Source of the DNA: Streptomyces luteolifulvus
GTDB taxonomy: Bacteria; Actinomycetota; Actinomycetes; Streptomycetales; Streptomycetaceae
Direction: 5' to 3'
NCBI RefSeq assembly: GCF_008806595.1
Contig: NZ_VZRB01000004.1
Span: forward strand, 338,855-402,854
Length of the DNA stretch: 64,000 nt
Under the pieces are notes generated by a model that did not search any database, was not told where the DNA came from, and worked only from the letters and a program-made list of their open reading frames with translations. Positions 42,511 to 51,249 of the stretch are shown one piece after another (position 1 is the stretch's first letter; every line of letters begins with the position of its first letter). A program made the translations under genes and the position numbers.

Positions 42511-43437
42511 TTACCGCGCTGACACGGCCGCCGGTTCGATGCTGCGGACATGCTGGGTAAGGAAGAGGGCTGCCCGCTCCAGTGCCTCGTCGGCCTCGTC
42601 GAGAACGCCGGCGAAGGACTGGAACACGTGCGGCACGTCGGCGGTGATGTCGAGGATCACACTCACGCCGGCGGTGCGGGCGCGGGCGGCCATGCGGGTC
42701 GAGTCGTCCAGGAGGACCTCGTTCGTGCCCGCTTGGAGAAGCATCGGTGGGAAGCCGGTCGGGTCGGCGGACAGGGCCGGGCTCACCATGGGCTGGCGTG
42801 GGTCCTGACCCGCGAGGTACAGGGGCGCGATGGTTTCCTTGAGGTACTCGCGGGTGAAGATCGGGTCGATACCCGCCTTGGTGTCCATGCTCTCGCCCGA
42901 CCCAGTAGCGTCCAGGGAGGGCGAGAAGGCCACGATCGCGGCGGGCAGCGGGAGCCCTGCGTCGCGGGCGGCGAGGCAGGTGGTGACGGTGAGGGCGCCG
43001 CCGGAGGAGTCCCCGGCGAACGCGATGGCCGAAGGGTCCTGCCCGCTGTCGAGGAGGGCGCGGTAGGCGCTCAGCGCGTCGTCGATCGCGGCCGGGAAGG
43101 GGTGCTCGGGGGCAAGCCGGTAGTCCAGCGAGTACGACGTGAACCCGGTTTTGGCCACGAGATGTCCCGTCATCGCCAGCGCGGTCTCCGGGGAGCCGGC
43201 CACCCAGCCGCCGCCGTGGAAGTACAGGATCGTCCCGCGGCGCGGGTTGTTGTCCGGCGCGACGTGCAGTGCGGGTCGGTCGCCGAGCGTCGTTTGCGTG
43301 GTGCGGAGGCCGCCCGGCACGATCATCTGAGCCATCGTCGACTTGAATCGGCCTCTGAACGCCTCGACCGACTGCGGGCCCCGGGGCCGGGGCTGCCTCA
43401 GCATCGTGTCGACCCGGACGCGCTGTTCCCTGCTCAT
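42511..43437 (-). CDS. Alpha/beta hydrolase, HSL (hormone-sensitive lipase) family
   Basis: A 308-residue esterase. The oxyanion motif LYFHGGGWVAGSP is near 90-102, the nucleophile elbow FAGDSSGGAL near 162-171, and a C-terminal DVPHVFQSF supplies the His. The triad appears complete. Substrates are likely short-chain esters. The ATG overlaps the stop of the SnoaL-like gene (4 bp), so the two are translationally coupled. Confidence 0.9.
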   Translation of the reverse strand: MSREQRVRVDTMLRQPRPRGPQSVEAFRGRFKSTMAQMIVPGGLRTTQTTLGDRPALHVAPDNNPRRGTILYFHGGGWVAGSPETALAMTGHLVAKTGFTSYSLDYRLAPEHPFPAAIDDALSAYRALLDSGQDPSAIAFAGDSSGGALTVTTCLAARDAGLPLPAAIVAFSPSLDATGSGESMDTKAGIDPIFTREYLKETIAPLYLAGQDPRQPMVSPALSADPTGFPPMLLQAGTNEVLLDDSTRMAARARTAGVSVILDITADVPHVFQSFAGVLDEADEALERAALFLTQHVRSIEPAAVSAR

Positions 43438-43868
43438 ACGAATCGGTCCTCTCGGCCGCCGGCCGTGGTGGCCGGGGTGCGGCTCTCGTGGAGCCAGGTC
43501 ATGGTGATCCGCACGATGCGCCACACCCCGTCAGCGCCGTGCTGGGCCCGGTACTGCGAGCGGCAGGCGGAGGCAATGTCGGCCTCGACCCCGTCGACAT
43601 CGATACGCCGCTCGATGACCAACGGCAGCTCCATTGGCGCGCGGTCCTGATCGATGCCCACGGTCGGCGGGCCCGGGTGGTGGACCGCAAGGTCGCCGCG
43701 GTCGGCCATGTCCCGGGTCGCCCGGACGAAGCCGGCGCCGCTGCCGGAGAACCGGCTCATCTTTACGACCGAGTCCTCGGTGAAGCAGGCCGCCATCTCC
43801 TCGTACCAGCCGCGATCCCGGCTCTGCCGCTCACGCAGCACCGGCTGCGCGACTTCTTCTGCGCTCAT
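43434..43868 (-). CDS. SnoaL/NTF2-like protein
   Basis: A 144-residue NTF2-fold protein: an N-terminal helix with RDRGWYEEMAACFTEDSVVK, then SRFSGSGAGFVRATRDM, strands ending LVIERRIDVDGVEADIAS and the closing VWRIVRITMTWLHES. It resembles bile-acid dehydratase or SnoaL-like enzymes, but no catalytic set can be confirmed. It lies between the hydroxyacid dehydrogenase and the hydrolase in a minus-strand operon. Confidence 0.8.
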   Translation of the reverse strand: MSAEEVAQPVLRERQSRDRGWYEEMAACFTEDSVVKMSRFSGSGAGFVRATRDMADRGDLAVHHPGPPTVGIDQDRAPMELPLVIERRIDVDGVEADIASACRSQYRAQHGADGVWRIVRITMTWLHESRTPATTAGGREDRFV

Positions 43869-43913
43869 GGCGGCCCTTTTATCCGTTGCCGACGGGTGGG
43901 ATGAAGAGGAACT

Positions 43914-44759
43914 TCAGGGGTTGAGCCGGCCCAAGAGGCCGGGCAGCCCGCGAGCGCCGGTGAGTCCCCGTGCGGTGACAGCGGCGCAGGCGATGCCCGC
44001 CTCGCTCATGGCCTGGTCGAACAGCTCCATGTCCAGCGCCTCGACGGCGGAGAGGTGCTCGACGGTGTCGGGGGTGACCATGGTGTTCAGCAGGGTCAGG
44101 GCGGCACTGGAGGCGCTGCCCCTTTTCAGCACATCGACCAGCTGAGGCACGTTCAGCTTCAGCTGGGTGGCCAGGTCGACGATGTCCACGATGGCGGCCT
44201 GGTTCAGCATCAGCAGCGCGTTGTTGAACAGCTTCGCCGTCTGCCCGGCCCCTGCAGGGCCGAGGTGGACGACGTGGCGGGAGAAGGAGGCGAAGACCTT
44301 CTCGCACCGCTCGGCCACCGGCAGCGGTCCGCCGACCATGGTGGTCAGCCGGTGCTCTTCAGCGGCCGGCCGGCCGCCGCTGACCGGGGCATCCAAGACC
44401 CCGACGCCGGCCGTGGCGCACACCTCGGTGAGCCGCACGGCGGCGCTGGGCAGGCCCGTACCGTGATTGACGACGACCGCCCCCGGACGCAGCCCGTCCA
44501 GCAACTGCTCGGCCACCCGCAGAACGTCGTCGTCCGTGCCGACGCACAGGGCGACGATGTCGCTCTCGGCGGCCAGGTCCGTGATGCCGTTGTGGCGGAT
44601 GTGCGGCACACCGCTCAGCCCGTCCAGGGAAACGGGCCGTCGGGCCCAGGCGTGCAGGGGGAACCCGGATTCGGCGATGGCCCTCGCCATGGGCAGGCCC
44701 TGGTCGCCCAGTCCGATCCAGCCCACTGCGGGGGCGGCAGATGTTCCTGTCGCTGTCAT
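43914..44759 (-). CDS. 3-hydroxyisobutyrate dehydrogenase-like NAD(P)-dependent oxidoreductase
   Basis: A 281-residue beta-hydroxyacid dehydrogenase. Rossmann loop VGWIGLGDQGLPMARAIAES is near 12-31, the substrate motif LDAPVSGGRPAAEE near 116-129 and the catalytic-Lys segment GPAGAGQTAKLFNN near 163-176. It oxidises 3-hydroxy acids or reduces semialdehydes or imines. ATG 44759 follows GTGGAG. It is the first gene of the minus-strand operon and is divergent from a MmyB-type regulator 103 bp away. Confidence 0.9.
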   Translation of the reverse strand: MTATGTSAAPAVGWIGLGDQGLPMARAIAESGFPLHAWARRPVSLDGLSGVPHIRHNGITDLAAESDIVALCVGTDDDVLRVAEQLLDGLRPGAVVVNHGTGLPSAAVRLTEVCATAGVGVLDAPVSGGRPAAEEHRLTTMVGGPLPVAERCEKVFASFSRHVVHLGPAGAGQTAKLFNNALLMLNQAAIVDIVDLATQLKLNVPQLVDVLKRGSASSAALTLLNTMVTPDTVEHLSAVEALDMELFDQAMSEAGIACAAVTARGLTGARGLPGLLGRLNP

Positions 44760-44862
44760 GTCTCCACGATGGGCACAGAGCACAGGAACAGGCAGTAGAC
44801 CCGTCTTCATAGGACTGTCAGTACCAGGCGCGCCTTGTGGCACATGAGCCAGACTGTCCGGT

Positions 44863-45693
44863 ATGGCAACGACGGAACTCGGCGCAGCCCTGCGGCGCTG
44901 GCGTGACCAGGTCTCCCCCGAGACGGCAGGCCTTCCCGCAGGCGGCCACCGGCGCGCCGCGGGGCTGCGGCGCGAAGAGCTGGCCCAGCTGGCCGGTATC
45001 TCCGTCGACTACGTCACCCGCCTCGAACAGGGCCGGGCCACCAGCCCCTCCCCGCAGGTCGTCGAAGCCCTCGCCCGGGCCCTGCGGCTCACCAGCGACG
45101 GGCGCGCCCATCTCTTCCAACTCGCCGGTCTCGTTCCCCCGGGTCCGGAGAAGGTCCCGGCGTACATCACGCCCAGCATCCAGCGGATGCTGGACCGGCT
45201 CGCCGGCACACCCGTCGTGGTCTTCGACGCCGCATGGACCCAACTGCTCGCCAACCCCCTGTACACGGCGCTGATGGGGGAATGGCACGGCAACGACCTC
45301 AACGCCGTGTGGCGCAGCTTCCTCGGCACCGGCACCCGCGTACGTCACACTCCCGAATCCCGGAGCGCACTGCGTGCCGCGCAGGTCGCCGACCTGCGCA
45401 GAACAGCAGGCCGCTACCCGGCCGATCAGAGACTGCAGCACCTCGTCTCCCAACTACGCGCCAAAAGCGCCGAGTTCGATGACCTCTGGGAATCCGGTAC
45501 CGTCGGCCGGCACGAGTCCGCCCGCAAAACCATCGACCACCCCCACGTCGGCGCTCTCACGCTGGACTGCGACGTACTCGTCGTCGCCGGCAACGACCTG
45601 CGCATCATGATCTACACAGCCGAACCCGGCAGCCAGGACGCCGAACGCCTCGCGCTCCTCGCCGTCATAGGGACCCAGGCACTCACCGGATAG
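44863..45693 (+). CDS. XRE-family regulator with MmyB-type ligand domain
   Basis: A 276-residue regulator with the XRE helix-turn-helix (GHRRAAGLRREELAQLAGIS, YVTRLEQGRATSPS) at about 27-60 and a MmyB ligand domain from about 100. It is close in plan to the protein encoded at 37197-38096, although the two are clearly separate copies. No Shine-Dalgarno is seen, again suggesting leaderless translation. It is divergent from the hydroxyacid dehydrogenase operon, which it probably represses. Confidence 0.9.
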   Translation: MATTELGAALRRWRDQVSPETAGLPAGGHRRAAGLRREELAQLAGISVDYVTRLEQGRATSPSPQVVEALARALRLTSDGRAHLFQLAGLVPPGPEKVPAYITPSIQRMLDRLAGTPVVVFDAAWTQLLANPLYTALMGEWHGNDLNAVWRSFLGTGTRVRHTPESRSALRAAQVADLRRTAGRYPADQRLQHLVSQLRAKSAEFDDLWESGTVGRHESARKTIDHPHVGALTLDCDVLVVAGNDLRIMIYTAEPGSQDAERLALLAVIGTQALTG

Positions 45694-46333
45694 CCGACAA
45701 TCCGTCGGCCAATACTCACACTCCCGGCCTTCGTCACGCTCGCACCGAGAGACCCGCGTGGTCCACCGCGACGCACCCCTGACCGAGATCGGGGGACCTG
45801 CTGCTGTGGTACTGACGAACCGCGAAGTCGCCCGATGACCGACGATCTTGACGGGAGCCATCCCGCCCGCGACCAGCAACTTCACGATGCACACCGCTCA
45901 GCGACCAGCGTCGCTCGGTCACGACGTCCAACCGAGGGCAGCCAGAGGGCAAACGAGCCCGCCTTGAAAAGTCGAGCTCAATCCCCGTGCGTCGGGCAGC
46001 GTGGTGGCTGCTCGGAGTGCAGACGTGCTGCCGGGCTGCCCTACCCACGGGTCCCGCACCTGGTGACTGGCCGAAGCAGATCCTCGCCGGATGATCGTCC
46101 GTCACCTCGCCGACGTGTCCTGAATGGGGCCAGCCCCGATGCGATGGGGAGCGTTCGCGCTCTGCCGGCGTGCGTCGACGACAACAAGCACATCTTCCGC
46201 AGCGTATGAGGCTGCTCCTCTCGCCCCATGACGACTCCCGCCCACAGTGACTCCGCCGACCTCAATCCGCCAACCGATTGACGTCCGTAGCGGGTCGAGG
46301 ATCGCCCTCCGGGGTAGCTGGGACGATTCGCGC
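45694..46333. other. Gene-poor region with a possible DUF397 remnant
   Basis: No intact gene is seen in 640 bp. On the minus strand near 45740-45840 the codons read HSSRSPDLGQGCVAVD, faintly like the SS...GCVEV pattern of the small DUF397 proteins, but start, end and full motif are missing. An AT-richer part near 45860-46000 may hold promoters. Confidence 0.4.
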
Positions 46334-47950
46334 ATGGCACCCAGAGCGGACACTGCTGAGGTTTCGGCAACGGCGCGAATCGTCCTTCTGGCCCTCGCGG
46401 CCGGTCAGTTCCTGATGGCGCTGGACAGCTCGGTCATGAACGTCTCGATCGCGACGGTGGCCGAAGACGTGGGCACTACGGTGACAGGGATCCAAGGCGC
46501 GATCACGGCCTACACCCTCGTGATGGCGATGTTCATGATCCCCGGCGGCAAGGTAGGGGCGCTGATCGGCCGCAAACGCGCGTTTATGATCGGCTGCGCC
46601 ATCTACGGCTGCGGCTCCCTCACCACGGCGCTCGCGCCGAATCTGCCCGTGCTGCTGCTCGGCTGGTCGTTCCTCGAGGGGATTGGGGCGGCCCTCATCC
46701 TGCCCGCGATCGTGGCGCTCGTGGCAAGCAACTTCGCCGCTGAACGCCGTCCCGCCGCCTACGGGCTCGTCGCGGCCGCAGGGGCCGTGGCGATCGCGGT
46801 CGGACCGCTCATCGGGGGTCTCGCGACGACCTACTTCTCCTGGCGGTGGGTCTTCGCCGGTGAGGTCGTGATGGTGCTCGGCATCCTGGTGCTCACCGGC
46901 CGCATCGCTGACGCACCGATCGGCGAACGCCCTCGCATCGATCTCCTCGGTACCGTGCTGTCCGCGCTCGGGCTCGGGATCTTCGTCTACGGCGTGCTCC
47001 GTTCGGACGAATGGGGCTGGTTCCAGCCGAAGCCCGACGCGCCCTCGTGGCTCGGGGTTTCGCTGGTCGTGTGGCTGATGCTGGCCGGTCTGCTTCTGGT
47101 CTGGCTCTTCCTCCGCTGGGAGGCCCGCATGGTGGAGCGGCACAGGGAGCCGCTCATCGACCCGGGCATGCTGCACAACAAGCAGCTCACCGGCGGACTG
47201 ACGATGTTCTTCTTCCAGTACCTCGTTCAAATGGGCGTGTTCTTCGTCGTACCGCTCTATCTGTCGGTCGCCCTGGGCCTGTCCGCGCTCATGACCGGCG
47301 CCCGCATCCTGCCGCTCTCAGTGACGCTGCTGGCGGCCGCCGTCCTGATCCCCCGCTTCTTCCCGGACGTCTCGCCGCGGCGGGTGGTGCGGCTCGGGAT
47401 CCTCGCGTTGCTCGCAGGCGCGGTGGTCCTGATGGCCGCGCTCGACGCGGACGCCGGCGCGGAAATCGTCACCATCCCCCTCCTGTCGATCGGGCTCGGC
47501 ATGGGCGCGCTGGCGTCCCAGCTCGGGTCGGTCACCGTGTCCGCAGTGCCTGAAGCGCAAAGCGCAGAAGTCGGCGGCGTCCAGAACGCCGTGACCAACC
47601 TCGGCGCCTCGATCGGTACGGCGCTCGCCGGGTCGATCATGATCGCCGCGCTGACGACGTCATTCCTCACCAGCGTGGACCAGAATCCGGCGATCCCGGC
47701 CGAGGTCAAGAGCCAGGCAACTGTCGAACTGCAAAGCGGCGTACCGTTCTTGTCGGACACCCAGCTCAAGTCCGCCCTGGACGAAGCAGGCACGAGCACG
47801 GAGGTGACTCAAGCGGCACTCGACGCGAACGCCGACGCCAGGATCGACGGTCTGCGCGCCGCACTCGCCGTCCTCGCCTTCACCGCTCTCATCGCGATGT
47901 ACTTCACCTCTCGGATCCCGAAGGCCCAGCCCCGTTCGACGGAGCCATAG
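46334..47950 (+). CDS. MFS drug exporter, DHA2 (14-helix) family
   Basis: A 538-residue proton-driven exporter with 14 membrane helices. Family motifs are visible: ALDSSVMNVSIATVAEDVG in helix 1, motif A-like GALIGRKRAFMIG after helix 2, and motif C-like GPLIGG in helix 5. Likely substrates are hydrophobic drugs or a metabolite. The ATG at 46334 sits directly before the first helix; an earlier in-frame start at 46247 is possible. No adjacent regulator is seen. It stands alone inside the accessory region. Confidence 0.9.
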   Translation: MAPRADTAEVSATARIVLLALAAGQFLMALDSSVMNVSIATVAEDVGTTVTGIQGAITAYTLVMAMFMIPGGKVGALIGRKRAFMIGCAIYGCGSLTTALAPNLPVLLLGWSFLEGIGAALILPAIVALVASNFAAERRPAAYGLVAAAGAVAIAVGPLIGGLATTYFSWRWVFAGEVVMVLGILVLTGRIADAPIGERPRIDLLGTVLSALGLGIFVYGVLRSDEWGWFQPKPDAPSWLGVSLVVWLMLAGLLLVWLFLRWEARMVERHREPLIDPGMLHNKQLTGGLTMFFFQYLVQMGVFFVVPLYLSVALGLSALMTGARILPLSVTLLAAAVLIPRFFPDVSPRRVVRLGILALLAGAVVLMAALDADAGAEIVTIPLLSIGLGMGALASQLGSVTVSAVPEAQSAEVGGVQNAVTNLGASIGTALAGSIMIAALTTSFLTSVDQNPAIPAEVKSQATVELQSGVPFLSDTQLKSALDEAGTSTEVTQAALDANADARIDGLRAALAVLAFTALIAMYFTSRIPKAQPRSTEP

Positions 47951-47998
47951 CCGTGGGACGGCTGGAACCGAGGCGTCGTTGCTTCAGCTCCGGGGAAC

Positions 47999-48160
47999 TT
48001 AGAACGGAGCACACATCACGAAGCCGTTGATCGCGATCAGGAGGACGGCCCAGAACGGCGCGTAGGGGATCCCAAGGAAACTCGCGAGCATGGCCAGCCC
48101 CACGCCGACGACCCCGGCCCGGGTGGCGCCCGGGAACTGGGCGATACCGCCGAGAGTCAT
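47999..48160 (-). CDS. Small hydrophobic membrane protein, unknown
   Basis: A 53-residue frame with two predicted helices (about 13-28 and 33-50), starting MTLGGIAQFPGATRAG and ending with the stop at 47999. It looks like a small integral membrane protein. Upstream in-frame sequence (to 48328) is Pro/Ala-rich and could instead be part of a longer protein. It is convergent with the MFS gene. Family unknown. Confidence 0.45.
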   Translation of the reverse strand: MTLGGIAQFPGATRAGVVGVGLAMLASFLGIPYAPFWAVLLIAINGFVMCAPF

Positions 48161-48718
48161 GACCAATCTCGTGATCGCGACTTCAGACTCGCCGCTCCGC
48201 CGTGCCGCGGCAGCCGCCGCCCCGTCTGGCTTCGGTCCTGACGGAGATCTCGTGATGCCGTCCGGCTGAGCTGACCCTATGAGGGCCGGGGCTCCCCATC
48301 CCGCGGGTGCGGCTGCACCTTCGGGCATCCAGGCAGCACCCTCCAGGCCGAGACTGCCACCAGCTGGGATGACCTCCCCGCGAGTGTGCGCCGAGAGCTC
48401 ATTCGGCAGGACCGCGAAGTGATCCGCCGCCGCTGGATCCTGAGTTGAGCAGACCCTGAGACGGGGACAAGAAGATGAAGCGGGGGCGCAATACCGTGCC
48501 GTCGCGCTGGACCTTCACGGACGCCGAGGGGCCGAAACCGCGACCCCGACGGCTGATGCCAGGAGCACCAGGTGCGACAGCGAAGTCCCGCGTCCGGCCT
48601 GGCGAGAGCGGTCAGTTGCCGCCATGCCGACTCGGCCGCGCCGGCGTCGGGCTGGGCGAGGGAGGCAGCGGTGCCCGGCGTTCGTCGGTGCGGATCACGT
48701 GGGTGCGGGCAATCCGGC
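48161..48718. other. Decayed intergenic region before repeat copy B
   Basis: No intact gene is present. A plus-strand frame ending at 48448 has helical, protein-like codons (SWDDLPASVRRELIRQD, EVIRRRWILS then TGA) and may be the C-terminal end of a lost gene. An ATG at 48475 with GAAG upstream opens a basic frame of no recognisable family. Confidence 0.4.
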
Positions 48719-48796
48719 CGGGTGGAAAGCCGAGTTCGAAGATCGGGTGGTGGATGAGGTGCTCGGCCTCGCCGTGCCGGCGTCCACCCCGATGAG
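48719..48796. repeat. 78-bp direct repeat, copy B
   Basis: It is 77/78 identical to 31981-32058, in the same orientation, and ends 43 bp before a Met-tRNA gene fragment. Flanking sequences on both sides differ completely between the two copies, which gives sharp repeat borders. Confidence 0.85.
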
Positions 48797-48839
48797 CCGC
48801 CCGCCCGCTGAGACGTTTCCGCAGGTCAGGGACCTGCAC

Positions 48840-48884
48840 GGTGGGGCGGGTGGTTCGAACCCACGGCCGACGGATTATGAGTCC
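48840..48884 (-). pseudogene. 3' half of a tRNA-Met (CAT) gene
   Basis: Read on the minus strand, this 45-nt stretch runs from the anticodon arm (ACTCATAATCC, with CAT flanked as in actinobacterial Met tRNA) through the variable loop and a T-arm with GGTTCGAA to an acceptor-like CCGCCCCACC. The D-arm and 5' acceptor half are absent and one base of the T-stem is missing, so it cannot form a tRNA. Such 3' halves are what integration of an element into a tRNA gene leaves behind. Confidence 0.7.
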
Positions 48885-49277
48885 CTTGGAGATCTTGGCG
48901 GCCCTTGCCGATCAGGGTCCGTTCGTGACGTTTTTGCTGGTCAGACGGGGTGTGTCGGGTCGCCGTGCCTCCGTCTTTGTCGATCTGTTCCTATCCTTGC
49001 GTCCCGACCTCGCCCCGGAGCGCCATGGACACCGGACTTTCGGGCGACAGCGCCGGCTCGGAGGAGGGCTTCGAACCCGTTTTCAGCGGATTTCTTTTCT
49101 TCGCCTTTCTGCGTCGGGAGGGAGCCACTCCCCTACGCCACCGATGGAGATCATGGTGGCCGCGCGGGCCGGACACGAGTCGGCGTGATGGCGCCCGTAC
49201 ACCCTGCCGCAGACCACCTGGCCGCCCCGGCCGGTCCCCGGGACGGCCGCGGCGTTCGCCCGGTAGCCGACTGGACG
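48885..49277. other. Intergenic region, no gene seen
   Basis: Frames on both strands over these 393 bp lack recognisable domains and have mixed codon bias. It lies between the tRNA fragment and the convergent end of the quinone reductase gene. Confidence 0.5.
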
Positions 49278-50297
49278 TCATGATGTGACGTCCACCAGTA
49301 CCTTGCCGACCGCGCCGCTCTCCACCGCTCGGTGCGCGTCGGCGGTACGGTCGAGGGGGAAGCGGATCAGCGGCAGGCCGTGCTCCTCGCCGACCGGCAG
49401 GGCGCCGCCGCGGACGGCGGCGGCGACGTCCTGGGCGGCCGCGGCGCGTGCCTCCGGACCGGCCGTGTAGAGCACCAGGAACTGGAGGCGTGTGTTCAGC
49501 ACCATGTTCTGCAGCACGTCCAGTTCGACCGGCTTGCCACCGTCGTTGGCGTAGGTCGCGATCGTGCCGCGCGTCCGCAGCACGTCCAGGTCCAGTGCGA
49601 GGTTGGCGCCGAGCGCCACCTCGGCGACGATGTCGACGCCATCCGGGGCGATCTTGCGAATCTCGGCGCCCGGGTCGCCCTCGCGATAGTTGATCACGTG
49701 GTGGGCCCCGGCGGCGGTGGCCAGCCGTGCTTTCTCCGGGCCGCTGATCGTGCTGATCACGGTGGCACCGGCCCATCGGGCGAGCTGGATCACCGCGTGC
49801 CCTACCGCCCCGGCCCCGCCTGCGGCGAGCACCACCCTGCCGTCAAGTGCCCCGGGCTGCAGACGGCGCGGCCCGCCCTCGGCGACGGTGAGCGCGCGGT
49901 GCGCGGTGAGCGCGGGGACGCCGAGTGAGGCGCCGACGTCGAACCCGGCCTGGTCGGGCAGCGGCACGGCCCGATCGGCGGGCACGACGGTGAACTCGGC
50001 TGCGGTGCCGGTGGGCCGCCCGGCGGCGGCCATGAACAGCCAGACCCGCTGACCGACCCGGCTCTGATCGATCCCCTCACCGACGGCGTCGATCGTGCCG
50101 GCGCCGTCGAGGTGCGGGGTGACCTCGGAGAAGTGCTTGGGGTGGCCGACGCCGGAGCGGGCCTGCCCGTCGGTCGGGTTGACCCCGGACACGGCGACCC
50201 GGACGCGAACCTCGCCGGGGCCGGGGGCGGGCAGGTCACGGTCGACGAGCTGAAGAACGTCGGGGGCGCCGTTGTCGCGGTAAATGATGGCCTTCAT
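49278..50297 (-). CDS. NADPH:quinone reductase-like MDR oxidoreductase
   Basis: A 339-residue MDR enzyme of the quinone-reductase/zeta-crystallin type: an N-terminal GroES fold (MKAIIYRDNGAPDVLQLV), HLDGAGTIDAVG, and cofactor loop VLAAGGAGAVGHAVIQLARW near 165-184. No structural-zinc Cys. It reduces quinones or enones with NADPH. GAGGA precedes the ATG. It is third in a minus-strand set after a TetR regulator and an aldo/keto reductase, 58 bp behind the latter. Confidence 0.9.
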   Translation of the reverse strand: MKAIIYRDNGAPDVLQLVDRDLPAPGPGEVRVRVAVSGVNPTDGQARSGVGHPKHFSEVTPHLDGAGTIDAVGEGIDQSRVGQRVWLFMAAAGRPTGTAAEFTVVPADRAVPLPDQAGFDVGASLGVPALTAHRALTVAEGGPRRLQPGALDGRVVLAAGGAGAVGHAVIQLARWAGATVISTISGPEKARLATAAGAHHVINYREGDPGAEIRKIAPDGVDIVAEVALGANLALDLDVLRTRGTIATYANDGGKPVELDVLQNMVLNTRLQFLVLYTAGPEARAAAAQDVAAAVRGGALPVGEEHGLPLIRFPLDRTADAHRAVESGAVGKVLVDVTS

Positions 50298-50355
50298 GAT
50301 CCGTCCTCAGGGGTCCTTGCAGGTGTGGTCGCGGCCCGGGTCGTGTGGGTTCCGG

Positions 50356-51249
50356 TCAGCCGATGGGGACCTCGTTGGAGCGGGACTCGATGGCATCGAG
50401 GGTGGCGAGGGTCGCGGCGTCGAAGGTGATCGCGCCGGCCGCCATGTTGGCCTCCAGGTGGGCGGCGTCGGCGGTGCCAGGGATGAGCAGCACGTTCGGG
50501 GCACGGTGCAGCAGCCAGGCGAGGCCGACCTGGGAGGGCGTGACGCCCAGGGACACGGCCACGGCGTGCACGGCCGGCTCGTCGGCCGCTTTGGGCAGGC
50601 CCGGGAAGGCCCCGCCGAGCGGGAAGAACGGCACCCAGGCGATGCCCTCGGCCTCGCACAGCTGCAGCATGTCCTCGTCGTCGCGGGAGACGAGACTGTA
50701 CGCGTTCTGCACGCAGACGACGCCTGCCGGCAGGGCGCGGCGCAGGCCATCGAGGGTGACGCTGCTCAGGCCGATCGCGCCGATCTTGCCCTCGTCACGC
50801 AGGGCGGTCATCACCGCGAGCTGGTCGTCGAGGTCGACGACCTGGTCGCCCTCGGGACGCAGCCCGGGGCCGGTGTCCAGGCGGCGGAGGTTGACGACCG
50901 CGAGCCGGTCGATGCTCAGGCTGCGCAGGTTGTCCTCGACGCTGGCGCGCAGTTGCTCGGGCCGCTGTGCCAGACGCAGCGGCAGGTGCCCGCCGGGGTC
51001 GGGGTCAGCGCCGACCTTCGTGACGACCAGGACGTCGTCCTCGGGGCGCAGTGCCTCGCGGATCACGTCGTTGGCGAACCCGAAGCCGTAGAACTCGGCG
51101 GTGTCCACGTGGTCGACGCCCAGCTCGACCGCGCGGCGCAACAGCGCGACGGCGTCGCCGCGGCGGTCGTGCAGGCGCTCGAGCTGCAAGGCGCCGTAGC
51201 CGATCCGGAAAACGGTGCGGGCGGCTAACGAAGCGGTCGCGGTGGTCAT
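50356..51249 (-). CDS. Aldo/keto reductase
   Basis: A 297-residue TIM-barrel reductase. The catalytic Asp-Tyr pair is in HVDTAEFYGFG near 47-57 and the Lys in VVTKVGAD near 75-82; the usual catalytic His region reads VVNLRRLD, lacking the His of D-H-H type motifs. C-terminal LIPGTADAAHLEAN binds NADPH phosphate. It reduces aldehydes or ketones. The ATG overlaps the stop of the TetR gene, indicating a single transcript. Confidence 0.9.
   Translation of the reverse strand: MTTATASLAARTVFRIGYGALQLERLHDRRGDAVALLRRAVELGVDHVDTAEFYGFGFANDVIREALRPEDDVLVVTKVGADPDPGGHLPLRLAQRPEQLRASVEDNLRSLSIDRLAVVNLRRLDTGPGLRPEGDQVVDLDDQLAVMTALRDEGKIGAIGLSSVTLDGLRRALPAGVVCVQNAYSLVSRDDEDMLQLCEAEGIAWVPFFPLGGAFPGLPKAADEPAVHAVAVSLGVTPSQVGLAWLLHRAPNVLLIPGTADAAHLEANMAAGAITFDAATLATLDAIESRSNEVPIG

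Noticed and set aside
45734..46105. A DUF397-type small gene
   Set aside because: Only a short similarity remains, the start and C-terminal motif are missing, and it was kept only as a note in the intergenic entry.
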